From positions 2,355,872-2,419,871 of the forward strand of contig NC_042531.1 of NCBI RefSeq assembly GCF_900963305.1: a DNA stretch of 64,000 nucleotides, read 5' to 3'. The DNA is from Echeneis naucrates. Lineage: Eukaryota; Chordata; Actinopteri; Carangiformes; Echeneidae. Position numbers and translations under genes: made by a program. Position 1 is the stretch's first letter. Each line of letters opens with the position of its first letter. Of this stretch, positions 1 through 9,079 are shown one piece after another. Below the pieces are notes generated by a model. The model did not search any database. It was given only the letters and a program-made list of their open reading frames with translations, and was not told the origin of the DNA.

Positions 1-406
1 AAAATGTTTGTCCTGAAAGACTTCAGTTGAGTATAATGTGATCGGAATTTGCGGCAGGATCTGGATATAATGGGAGACGTGAATGTAATATTCTGAAGTT
101 GATTTTAATTAGCTGTTAAATTGTCATTTTCTGGCAGCGTAATGAAGCGCGGTAAACGAGCTAAGCTAAGCGCTAGCTGCTGCCGTTGTTTGGGGTGTGC
201 TGTTGAATAATGCATATTTCCATTTTGTTCAGTTTGGTACAGGTAGATGGAAATGTATAACTGGGGGGGAATAATTCATTTCTTTGGTAATAGGTAATGA
301 TGTGTCGTTCGTAAACGATTCGTTCACTTTGAACTAATCTTTCGTATTGACTCCGGATTAACGAGCCATCTCAGTGAATGACTCGTTTTTTGTTTTTTTC
401 TGGTCT

Positions 407-416
407 GCGCATGCGC
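407..416. promoter_or_regulatory. NRF1-like palindromic site, copy 1
   Basis: GCGCATGCGC, the perfect palindromic core of the NRF1 binding motif, lies about 160 bp before a short candidate first exon in locally CpG-containing sequence. That arrangement is typical of housekeeping-type promoters. The same site is conserved in the other three A-flank copies. Binding is inferred from the motif only. Confidence 0.5.
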
Positions 417-574
417 TCCGCCAGCTCAGATTCGTTCGCGAACGGGTCTTTCTGCCACATGTTCTCCGTGTAGGAATGAGGGATTCGTTCATTTTTCACG
501 TCATGCTGCTGTTACTGGTGAGGAGAGCTCTGAGACATTAGCACGGAGGTTGTTGTTAGCTGTGTAGCTATGGG

Positions 575-637
575 ATGGATGTTTATTTTGCCTTTATGAT
601 GGAACAAATTCATACACGATGGGTCTTCACTGACCAG
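575..637 (+). other. candidate orphan first coding exon, copy 1
   Basis: ATG opens a 21-codon frame (MDVYFAFMMEQ...FTDQ) that ends exactly at CAG|GTAGGC, a good splice donor, in phase 0. It lies downstream of an NRF1-like site. I do not recognise the peptide and see no continuation exon before TAAR-A. It could be the 5' end of a gene lost or left behind during duplication, a lncRNA exon, or chance. Copies: 22,384-22,446, 48,319-48,381, and a one-base-shorter version near 33,077. Confidence 0.25.
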
Positions 638-1506
638 GTAGGCTAATGTGAATAACCATCAAAGAATGGGAATTTTTCTAATGGAAGGCGGAGCGCTGTG
701 CTACCTGCAAATGAAGTAATGAGTAATTCCACCTTCACCAGGCTATGGCCCAAAAGGGGGTTCAATAGTTTAACAAAAGGAAACTTCTGTAGTTCATTTT
801 ACTGAATGAAGTCTTCGGAGGACCAAAAACTGGTAAATGAAACGCTTCAGAGGATACATTTTTTTTTAAATCTGATGTAATTTCACTCAATGGCGCTCTT
901 CTTTTAAAATTTATTTTAATCGTACATTGGTTGGAAAACAGTGTTCATGTTTTAACCTTGGGTAGGAAAATACTCTGGCGGTGGGACACTTCTCCAAATC
1001 AAACAAAAACAAACTCTAAATCTGAACCCCGGCAACGAAAAGAATTAGTGTGCAGGTGTAGGGTAGGATTAATATGATTCCTAAAGGGCCCATTAGCGCT
1101 CAGAATATCCACACATGACATTAGCTCTGAATGACAACCATTAAACCATTAAAAAAAAAAACACAAGGTAAGGTGGTTTAGTTTGTGAGGTTGGGAGAGG
1201 AAGGAAGGGTGTTGCAGCTGCCTTAAAAAAACTTTTCCACTTAAGTGTGTCACCAGGTGTCAGCTTGCGTGCTGGGCGGTAAGCGTGTTGCATCATTTCC
1301 GGTCACTGGCGGTTGTGCTCTCTATTGTGCTTTGTCATCTCTGTGTTGTTTCCACTGTTCTTCTGCTATTATTTCCTAATTCACTCGAGTAATCAGGCAG
1401 AAAATTATTTTCACACCAACACTAGGTTTTAGAAGTCAATATCTCCCCTTTCTCCAAAGGTTATAACCGTTTCTCCTCCTCCGCTAATCAAACTACCCGA
1501 TTAGCA

Positions 1507-1716
1507 ATGTCCTCTAGCTCTCTGTCTCCACTCTCTGTTCCTCCTTCTCCTCCTCCTCTCCTCTCCTGTTCTCTGTGCCTCATGTGTAGTTATTCTTCTG
1601 CCTCCTTTTATGATAGCACCTCTTGTCATAGATGTAGGATGATGGTAGAAATGGAGGCAAAGATTAATGAGTTAGAATCCCTGTTATCCCAGATTTCAAT
1701 ATACATGTTGATGTAG
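1507..1716 (+). CDS. L2 ORF1 N-terminal remnant
   Basis: A 69-codon frame: Ser/Pro-rich start, a CxxC-type pair around CHRCRMM (about residues 41-47) and a short heptad-like stretch ([16 protein letters not shown]), as at the N terminus of fish L2 ORF1 proteins. After LSQ the frame runs into the deletion junction near 1,690, where endonuclease sequence begins in another frame, so only out-of-frame residues follow. It is a fragment of an ORF1 nucleic-acid-binding protein, not a host gene. Confidence 0.6.
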   Translation: MSSSSLSPLSVPPSPPPLLSCSLCLMCSYSSASFYDSTSCHRCRMMVEMEAKINELESLLSQISIYMLM

Positions 1717-4139
1717 AAAGCGACAGCCTTAGTTCTGGGTTTCTTTCCCTACTAGACTCAATTGGCTTTTCCCAGCATGTGAATGAACCCACTCACTTTT
1801 ACAATCATATCCTTGATCTTGTTCTAACTTATGGCATTGAAATTGACAAGCTAACAATTCTTCCCCAAAATTCTCTCCCGTCTGACCATTACCTTATTAC
1901 ATTTGAGTTTACTTTAATGGGCTCCACAGCATTGAGGAATAAATTCAGCTATAGAAGATGTTTATCTGAAGCTGCTGTGGCTAAATTTAAAGAGAACATT
2001 TGGTCATCATTCCCAACAATGCCATATCTAAATTTAAATGATGATTTCTCCCATACGCAGGTTGATGACCTTGTGACTAGCACTATGGCCACACTGCGTT
2101 CGAATCTTGATAATGCCGCCCCTCTGAAAAAGAAAGTATTCAATCTGAGGAGGATGGCTCCCTGGTATAGTTACCAAATCCATGCCTTAAAGCAGACATC
2201 AAGGAAATTAGAAAGAAACTGGCGTTCCAGTAAGTCAGAAGAGTCTCACAGAGCCTGGAAAGATAGCCTGAAAACATATAAAAGAGCTCTCTGCAGTGCT
2301 AGAAGTTCATATTACTCAGCACTCATAGAAGAAAACAAGAACAACCCCAGGTTTCTCTTCAGCACTGTAGCCAGGCTGACAGAGAGCCATAGCTCAGTTG
2401 AACCAGTGATCCCCTTAGCTCTAAGCAGTAATGATTTTATTAACTTTTTTTCAGACAAAATTCTCATGATCAGAGAAAGAATTTATCAGCTCTTGCCTAC
2501 GTTAGATAAAAATCCCCTTCTGAAGACGACAACTGCTGAATCAGCTGCGACGCCTCTTTTACATCTGGAATCATTCTCACCTCTTAATCTCTCAGAGCTA
2601 GCTTCTATAGTTTCATCATCCAGACCGTCAACCTGTCTATTAGACCCAGTACCAACTAGCCTCTTTAAAGAGATCTTTTATTTAATTGAGCTGTTCATTC
2701 TAGATTTGGTTAATCTGACTTTATTTCTGGGTTACGTACCTCAGGCACTTAAAACTGCGGTCATCAAACCCCAGCTTAAAAAGCCTAATCTTGATCCAGA
2801 TGTTTTGGCAAACTATAGACCCATATCGAACCTTCCATTTATTTCTAAAATCATTGAGAAAGCTGTAGCAAAACAACTACACGAGCATCTGGGTGGGAAC
2901 AGTTTGTTTGAAGAGTTTCAGTCAGGATTTAGAGCCCATCATAGCACAGAAACAGCGCTGGTTAAAGTTTCCAATGACATTCTAATGGCCTCAGACGATG
3001 GATCAGCCTCCATACTTCTCCTTCTAGATCTTAGTGCTGCATTCGACACCATAGATCATAATATTTTACTACAGAGACTGGAACATGAAATTGGAATTAA
3101 AGGAACTGCACTAAGGTGGTTCAAATCCTACTTATCAGATAGACATCAGTTTGTTCATGTAAACAACAGCTCCTCCTCATGTACTGTAGTCAGTCATGGA
3201 GTCCCGCAGGGTTCGGTACTTGGACCAATCCTCTTTACGCTTTATCTGCTTCCTCTAGGCAACATTATCAGGAAACACAGCATCAATTTCCACTGCTACG
3301 CAGACGATACCCAGCTGTACCTATCAATGAAGCCAAATGAAGTCACTCAGATAGTCAGACTGCAGGCATGTCTTGAAGACATAAAAGTCTGGATGGCTGG
3401 AAATTTTTTACTTCTCAACTCTGACAAAACAGAAGTTATTGTACTCGGTCCTAAGCACCTCAGAAAAATACTATCTAATCATCTCATCAGTCTGGACGGC
3501 ATTACTTTGGCTTCCAGCTCCACTGTAAGAAACCTTGGAGTAATTTTTGACCAGGACATGTCCTTTGTCCTTCACATAAAACAAGTTAGTCAGGCAGCTT
3601 TCTTCCACCTGAGAAACATTAGGAAAATCAGAAACATCCTTTCTCAGGATGATGCAGAAAAACTAGTCCATGCATTTGTAACTTCTAGGCTGGACTACTG
3701 TAACTCATTACTATCTGGATGTCCAAACAAATCTCTAAAAGGCCTTCAGTTAATTCAGAACGCTGCTGCACGAATATTAACAGGAACTAGGAAAAGAGAT
3801 CACATCTCTCCCGTGTTAGCTGCTCTTCATTGGCTGCCAGTAAAATATAGAGTAGAATTCAAAATCCTTCTTTTAACATATAAAGCTCTTAATGGCCAAG
3901 CTCCATCGTATCTCAGAGAGCTCATAGTTCCTTACTGTCCTAGCAGGCCACTCCGCTCTCTAGATGGAGGTTTACTTGTGGTTCCTAGAGTCTCCAAGAG
4001 TAAATCTGGAGGCAGATCGTTCAGTTATCAGGCTCCTCTTCTATGGAACCAACTCCCAGCATCGGTCCGGGGGGCGGACTCTTTTGTAACTTTCAAGACC
4101 AGGCTTAAAACTTTCCTGTATGACAGAGCGTACAGTTAA
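1692..4139 (+). CDS. L2 ORF2: endonuclease remnant plus reverse transcriptase
   Basis: The frame is open from 1,692; the first ATG is at 1,779. It begins inside the APE-type endonuclease at the DFNIHVD motif and continues through the LDLVLT...SDH end of that domain. The reverse transcriptase follows: [20 protein letters not shown], motif A AAFDTIDH (about residue 420 from the ATG), motif [15 protein letters not shown] (about 475) and catalytic YADD (about 507). A C-terminal region ends at 4,139. The active-site aspartates are present. The missing endonuclease front means no self-sufficient target-primed integration. Confidence 0.9.
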   Translation, partial: DFNIHVDVESDSLSSGFLSLLDSIGFSQHVNEPTHFYNHILDLVLTYGIEIDKLTILPQNSLPSDHYLITFEFTLMGSTALRNKFSYRRCLSEAAVAKFKENIWSSFPTMPYLNLNDDFSHTQVDDLVTSTMATLRSNLDNAAPLKKKVFNLRRMAPWYSYQIHALKQTSRKLERNWRSSKSEESHRAWKDSLKTYKRALCSARSSYYSALIEENKNNPRFLFSTVARLTESHSSVEPVIPLALSSNDFINFFSDKILMIRERIYQLLPTLDKNPLLKTTTAESAATPLLHLESFSPLNLSELASIVSSSRPSTCLLDPVPTSLFKEIFYLIELFILDLVNLTLFLGYVPQALKTAVIKPQLKKPNLDPDVLANYRPISNLPFISKIIEKAVAKQLHEHLGGNSLFEEFQSGFRAHHSTETALVKVSNDILMASDDGSASILLLLDLSAAFDTIDHNILLQRLEHEIGIKGTALRWFKSYLSDRHQFVHVNNSSSSCTVVSHGVPQGSVLGPILFTLYLLPLGNIIRKHSINFHCYADDTQLYLSMKPNEVTQIVRLQACLEDIKVWMAGNFLLLNSDKTEVIVLGPKHLRKILSNHLISLDGITLASSSTVRNLGVIFDQDMSFVLHIKQVSQAAFFHLRNIRKIRNILSQDDAEKLVHAFVTSRLDYCNSLLSGCPNKSLKGLQLIQNAAARILTGTRKRDHISPVLAALHWLPVKYRVEFKILLLTYKALNGQAPSYLRELIVPYCPSRPLRSLDGGLLVVPRVSKSKSGGRSFSYQAPLLWNQLPASVRGADSFVTFKTRLKTFLYDRAYS

Positions 4140-4199
4140 AAAGTCCTCTACTCTTTAGGTATGCTGCTATAGGCCGAGGCTGCTGGGGGAAGGACTGAG

Positions 4200-4201
<2 letters not shown>

Positions 4202-4248
<47 letters not shown>
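4202..4248 (+). repeat. (CT)n microsatellite in L2 3' UTR
   Basis: A pure CT dinucleotide run of about 23 units after the L2 stop codon. A C homopolymer (about 4,507-4,520) and another CT run (about 4,527-4,550) follow. The second L2 copy has the same array at 36,702-36,743, slightly shorter. Confidence 0.95.
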
Positions 4249-4249
<1 letters not shown>

Positions 4250-4912
4250 TGCATGCGCTGATAAAAACCATCCTTCTTAAAAAAAAACAAAAAAAACAAA
4301 ATAGTTTCACCCAGTTCTAAGCATTTATACTGCATTTACTAACCATGTTCTGCCAAAGTCTCTGTCTCTCCCAGTTCCTCTCCTCTCTCTCCCTGTCCTC
4401 ATCTCCATCCCATGTTCCTGCAACACCTGCTGGTCCCATATAGCATGAATTCTGTATTACAGCTCAACTCCATGAACTTCATGCAACAACATGTTCCTGC
4501 CTACACCCCCCCCCCCCCCCCAATGCCTCTCTCTCTCTCTCTCTCTCTCAACCCAACCGGTCGAGGCAGATGGCCGCCCCCCCTGAGCCTGGTTCTGCTC
4601 GAGGTTTCTGCCTCTTAAAGGAAGTTTTTCCTTGCCACTGTTGCCAGGTGCTTGCTCATCGGGGGATCTGTTGGGTCTCTTTAAATAAATTTATAAAGAG
4701 TTTGGTCTAGACCTGCTCTATATGGGTTAGGGTTAGTGCCTTGATGTAACTTTGTTATGATTTGGCGCTATACAAATAAATCTGATTTGATTTGAAGTGT
4801 CGGGAGTTGGAACTGAGGAGGAGAGAAAGAAAAGAAATAAATTAGCTGTACGGCAAAGATCTTTCATCAGAAGAGCTGACAGAGCTCATCAACCTCTCCT
4901 CTGTCTCTGAAT

Positions 4913-6133
4913 ATGGAGGTATGGGAAGAAGTTGAACTCTGCTTTCCCCAACTCAACAGCTCCTGCAGGAAGACTGTGCGTCCTCATTCTGAAGCCTTGT
5001 GCATTTACTCTCTGCTGTCCATCATCACTCTGCTCACTGTGGTTCTTAACCTGCTGGTCATCATCTCCATCTCCCACTTCAGGCAGTGATACGTTTTCTC
5101 TGAATTCCTTCAAAGATCTTTACTTTTCACTTGCTGTTTTGCAACAACACATTTAGGTTACTGGTTGTAGTGGACATAATCTGTAGTACAGTGTTTTATA
5201 TAGCTATGTTAGTGAGCAGTGAATACTACAGATTTTATTAACTTCTAATAACGTGTATTGCTACAGCTACTAGATATAACAGTGTCTTGAGTGTTGATGT
5301 TATTTCTTTTCAGGCAGCTCCACACCACCACCAACCTCCTCCTCCTCTCTCTGGCTGCTGCTGACTTTGTAGTGGGTCTCTTGCAGATGCCAGTTCTTCT
5401 TCTCCAGAACCAAGGCTGCTGGTTCCTGGGTGACTTTATGTGTGGTGTGCATTACTTTCTGGGGTTCCTGGTTGTCAGTGTTTCAGTAGGAAACATGGTG
5501 CTGATATCTGTTGATCGCTACATTGCTATTTGTGAGCCCATGGTTTACTCCACCAGAGTTACCCTAAAGAGAGTTCAGCTCTGTGTTTGTCTGTGCTGGA
5601 TATTTTCTGCTGTTCACAGCAGCTGGATACTTCGGGATTTCCTAAAACGTCCAAACAGGTATAACTCCTGTTATGGCGATTGTGTCGTTGTGGTAAACTT
5701 TGTTGAAGGAGCTGTTGATCTTGTTGTGACCTTTTTAGGCCCCATTTTAGTCATCATAGTTTTGTACTTGCGAGTTTTTGTGGTGGCTGTGTCTCAGGCT
5801 CGTGCCATGCGCTGTCACATTGCAGCTGTCACACTACAACTTTCAGGGAGTGTAAAAGCTAAAAAATCAGAAATGAAAGCAGCCAGGACTCTGGGTATTG
5901 TAGTAGCTGTGTTTCTGTTGTGTTGCTCTCCATATTATTGTTTTGCTGTTGCAGCTGAGAATAATTTAGTCGGGGCGTCATCTTCACCCATTGAGATTTG
6001 GCTGGTGTATTTCAACTCCTGTCTAAACCCTGTGATCTATGTCTTTTTCTACCTCTGGTTCAGAAAATCTATTAAAAACATCATTACATGTCAGATACTG
6101 CAGCCTGGCTCCAGTCAGACCAGTTTAATGTAG
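4913..6133 (+). CDS. trace amine-associated receptor, type A, copy A1 (two exons)
   Basis: Class A GPCR of the teleost TAAR family, expected to sense amines in olfactory neurons. Exon 1 is 4,913-5,082 (N-glycosylation site NSS, TM1); exon 2 is 5,314-6,133 (TM2-TM7). Total 329 aa, the usual TAAR length. Visible: Cys100 (3.25), DRY 124-126, ECL2 cysteines 176/180, Pro200 (5.50), NSCLNPVIY in TM7 and the TAAR-like FFYLWFRK tail. Position 3.32 is Gly107 while Asp192 sits at 5.42, as in the non-classical amine-binding teleost clade. The intron reads AG|GC...CAG|; a GT donor three bases later (5,086) would add one Gln. The L2 ends about 120 bp before the ATG. Transcribed convergently with B1. Confidence 0.93.
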
Positions 6134-7395
6134 AAAGAGATTTTTTTACATTATCAATGCACTAAATTTAAGCCTGGAAAAGTTGTCTGTTCCCACATTT
6201 TAGTTGATTTGGATACGAACCTTCATATAAATTGATCTTGTGAATTTAATTTCAATGTTTTGACAAAAATGTGACAGAATTGCTTGCAAAACCTGCTTTC
6301 CTTTTTCAAAAAAGAAAAATGTTTCCACCAATTTTATCTGCTCTTGATAAAAGAATAATTGGCCAAATATTAAATCAATGTCGTCATTAGTTCAGAGTAC
6401 TGAGTCACTCTCTATCTTGAGTTTGGATGATTCTTTATTATTTTCACATTCCGTCCTAAATACAGAACAGTTACAGTTACAGAAGCCATGTTAATTCATT
6501 ACTCAATAAAGATCAAAAGTCAGCGTCCTATAATGTTCTATTGTTTTGAGGTAAATCAAATTGGTCATTATTTTACTAATATGTTTGTTTGGGTTTTTTT
6601 TTATTACTTGTATAACATGCATTGTGTGATCATGCCCCAGATGATGGTGTGCATATTCCCCTGTACACAGTCCAAGGAAAGAGTGGCCTCTGTGTTCATA
6701 TCTATAAAACACGACACACACAGTTCAGAAGTTATTGATCTCAGTTCAGTGTTTTGTCTGTAATTGTTTTCACGGCACTCAGACTAATTATAATGTACCA
6801 ATCAGAGTAGAATAGAGACTATTAGGACAATTACATCAATAAAACTTTGTAGTCCTGTAATGTGGAAAATTGTGATTTGCTAATGAAAGCAACTACACAT
6901 TCAATGAAAAGGCATAGGTTTTATATGCAATATAAAGTGTGTAACATTAAGTGTTCCACAATATACTTGGATTTATTTTATATTACATTTATGTTATTGT
7001 AGACATTCTGATGTTTATCAGTGTGGCTGTGAAAGAAGGGAGCAGGAAGTCTGGGGGGGTAGAGGGAGAGGACTGGCAGCAAAGGGGGCAATGCAATTTT
7101 TTACTTTTCCTTCAGCTTAGTTTATTCAGAAAACATGGATGAGCAATCACAATATTGACATACATGGCTGATTTAGCAACAACAAAAACAATCATTCAGT
7201 TCAGTTAAAGGTTTTAAATTCAGCCACTTACAGATGAGCAATATCATTTTGACAAAAAGGAAAGCAACATCATGCTGGAGGCACTGACTCTTTATGTCCC
7301 AGGCAAGAAAATCAGATAACCTAATGAGCAAGTCATTTTTCATATTTTATCCTGGCATGAAGTAACAGCAAGAAATCCTTATTTGAACTCTTTTC
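6134..7395. repeat. convergent 3' intergenic block, copy 1
   Basis: AT-rich sequence between the stops of A1 (+) and B1 (-), presumably the two 3' UTRs and spacer. It recurs at 11,665-12,882, 18,303-19,516, 23,109-23,784 (cut by the gap), 29,005-30,214, 38,634-39,895, 44,229-45,448 and 51,023-52,243, always on the 3' side of a TAAR-B. I see no gene: the short frames in it are small, overlap on both strands and resemble nothing known. Confidence 0.8.
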
Positions 7396-8591
7396 CTACA
7401 GTATGTTAGCATCAGAGGAATAAGGCTGCAGTATCTGAAGTGTGACAATCTGACGAATACACTTTCTAAACCAAGGATAGAAAAAAGCATAGATCAGTGG
7501 ATTTAGACAGGAGTTCCAATAAAATAGCCAGATGCGAAAAACTGAAATTTCCACATCACTTGACACGTCCTGGCCTGCGATTGAGGGATAAAAATAAGGA
7601 CAGAAACATATTAGAAACACAACTACAACAACACCAAGAGTCCTGGCTGCTTTTCTCTCAGACTTATTAGCGCTCACATGAACTGAATTCTGGACTTTCA
7701 CTGCTGCAGTATGAGACCTCAGAGCTCGAGCCTGTGACACAACCACCACAAATACTTTCATATACAGAGTTATGATAACGGAAATGGGACCTATAAAAGT
7801 CAACACACCATCTAAAGCTCCTGTTAAGAAGTTAATAACAACTACACACTCTCCATAGCAGGAATTATACCTATCTGGGTGTTTCAGGAAGACATTCAGT
7901 ATCACACCGTTATACAAGACAGAACAGGCCCAACACAGACCAACACTGACTTTAACTCTGTTTAGAGTGACTTTAGTGGAGTAATGCAAAGGGTCACAAA
8001 TGGCCACGTAACGGTCAACCGATATGAGCACCATGTTTCCTACTGAGGCAGATGTGAGGACAAAAGAGGCATAATAAAACAGTCTGCATGTCAAGCTCCC
8101 CAAAACCCAGCAGCCTTCTTTAAGGAGGATTTGAACTGGCATCAGCAGGAGTCCGACAAGGAAGTCTGAGACAGCCAGAGAGAGGAGGAGGAGGTTGGTG
8201 GAGGTGTGTAGCTGCCTGGAGAAAGAAAACCATACTGAGCCCATTAGTCTCTGCAGCAGATGGAACACCATGATTCTTTAAACAGTGTTCACATGCAGCA
8301 GCAGTTTTAAATACAGCTGTCTAAAAATAGTCACAATTACATTTCCTTACATAGAAATCATTCAAACTTTTCATCTGAATAAAATAAAAATAATTTTGTG
8401 TTAATGTTTTGAAGTTTATGCCTGAAGTGGGAGATAGAGATGATGACCAGCAGGTTGAGACAGACAGTCAGTACGGTGATGGAGGACAGCAGAATGTAAA
8501 GGAAAACGTTTGTGGCGTAATGCTGTAACTTCTTCCTGCATGAAGTGTTCATCTGTGGAAAGCAGAGTTCAGCTTCCTCCAGGGTCTCCAT
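7396..8591 (-). CDS. trace amine-associated receptor, type B, copy B1 (two exons)
   Basis: Minus-strand TAAR of 329 aa. Exon 1 is 8,422-8,591 (METLEEAELCFPQMNTS..., NTS sequon, TM1); exon 2 is 7,396-8,215 (TM2-TM7). It has Cys100, DRYVAICDP, ECL2 cysteines, FCPY in TM6, NSCLNPLIY and FFYPWFRK. Position 3.32 is Ser107; Asp192 at 5.42 supplies the amine anchor. TM7 residues 288-290 (7.42-7.44) are Phe-Tyr-Trp, unlike every other B gene except its near twin B6. The 206-bp intron starts with GC (AG|GCATAA) and ends CAG; no in-frame GT alternative exists before a stop. The frame is open throughout, so this is one of the best candidates for a working gene. Confidence 0.92.
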
Positions 8592-8790
8592 ATCCAGAGA
8601 GGCTGTGGTGCTCCAGTAGATTTCTGGCCAGCATCTCCATCAAAACGCTGAATAAGACACTCCTCCCTCTTTTCCTGTAACCAAACAACTGTCTTTTTGT
8701 TCTGTGATGCAATGATCGGAGCCTGGACCTTCATTTGGATTGGATACTTCTATTCAGCACGTCCCTCCACCTAAAAGATCGTACACACAA

Positions 8791-8826
8791 ATATTAAATA
8801 TGAATATTAATATTCATATTTAATAT
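8791..8826. repeat. 36-bp perfect AT-rich palindrome beside a duplication junction
   Basis: ATATTAAATATGAATATT is followed directly by its reverse complement. It lies upstream of B1, six bases before the start of the truncated TAAR-A fragment. B4 (25,181-25,217) and B6 (41,290-41,326) have the same palindrome with one extra central A. B2, B3, B5, B7 and B8 have only a shorter half-site at the same place. Confidence 0.9.
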
Positions 8827-8831
8827 GAATA

Positions 8832-9007
8832 GAATAATTTAGTCGGGGGCGTCATCTTCACTAATTGAGATTTGGCTGGTGTATTTCAACTCCTGTCTAA
8901 ACCCTGTGATCTTTGTCTTTTTCTACCTCTGGTTCAGAAAATCTATTAAAAACATCATTACATGTCAGATACTGCAGCCTGGCTCCAGTCAGACCAGTTT
9001 AATGTAG
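8832..9007 (+). pseudogene. TAAR-A fragment 1 (TM7 and C terminus only)
   Basis: About 176 bases matching the end of TAAR-A exon 2, from AATAATTTAGTCGGG through the TM7 segment and the ATG TAG end. It starts abruptly after the palindrome and has no upstream receptor sequence. One extra G near 8,850 breaks the frame relative to A1. It is a dead remnant carried with the RT block, also found at 41,332-41,506. Confidence 0.9.
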
Positions 9008-9079
9008 AAAGAGAATGATTTGAGTGAAACCTTTTTCTGTGAATAGAAAATTATATATTTTTTACATTATCAATGCACT

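Larger units (their letters stand above)
1..1242. repeat. TAAR-A 5' flank block, copy 1 (left end cut by window)
   Basis: Sequence upstream of the first TAAR-A gene. It recurs, nearly identical, at 20,968-23,064, 31,672-33,740 and 46,905-49,370, always ending just before TAAR-A (or before the L2 that sits ahead of it). It holds a palindromic NRF1-like site, several TTCGTTC/GAATGA motifs at about 305-500, and a short open reading frame ending at a good splice donor (575-637). The fuller copies also carry an imperfect RFX X-box-like motif (GGTAACTTAGCAAC, 32,377-32,390). No complete gene is visible. Confidence 0.85.
1249..4794 (+). mobile_element. L2-clade LINE, internally deleted, copy 1
   Basis: Non-LTR retrotransposon inserted just upstream of TAAR-A1. 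It is bounded by AAGTGT at 1,243-1,248 and 4,795-4,800, a 6-bp target-site duplication confirmed by the empty site at 49,371-49,376. It has the start of ORF1, a fragment of the endonuclease, a full reverse transcriptase frame, a CT microsatellite in the 3' UTR and the typical fish L2 tail (GGCGCTATACAAATAAATCT followed by short TGATT-type repeats). The endonuclease front and most of ORF1 are missing, so it is not autonomous. The RT frame itself is open, which suggests a fairly young insertion. Confidence 0.9.

Noticed and set aside
4105-4335. Minus-strand frame with long Arg-Glu repeats
   Set aside because: It is the translation of the (CT)n microsatellite in the L2 3' UTR.
5291-5313. Starting TAAR-A at the in-frame codon just before exon 2
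   Set aside because: That stretch is the polypyrimidine tract and CAG acceptor; exon 1 upstream supplies a typical N terminus and TM1.
6488-6763. Open frames of 60-92 codons on both strands in the intergenic blocks (also near 38,988, 44,538 and 51,333)
   Set aside because: They repeat only because the block is duplicated, overlap each other on opposite strands, are AT-rich and show no domain, signal or plausible start context.
7396-8271. Reading TAAR-B as a single-exon gene from [11 protein letters not shown]
   Set aside because: The extra N-terminal residues come from the intron and would leave the receptor without TM1; exon 1 fits the family.
8549-8734. Frame of 61 codons ahead of TAAR-B exon 1, present in most copies
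   Set aside because: It overlaps the leader and start of exon 1 in another frame; conserved only through duplication.
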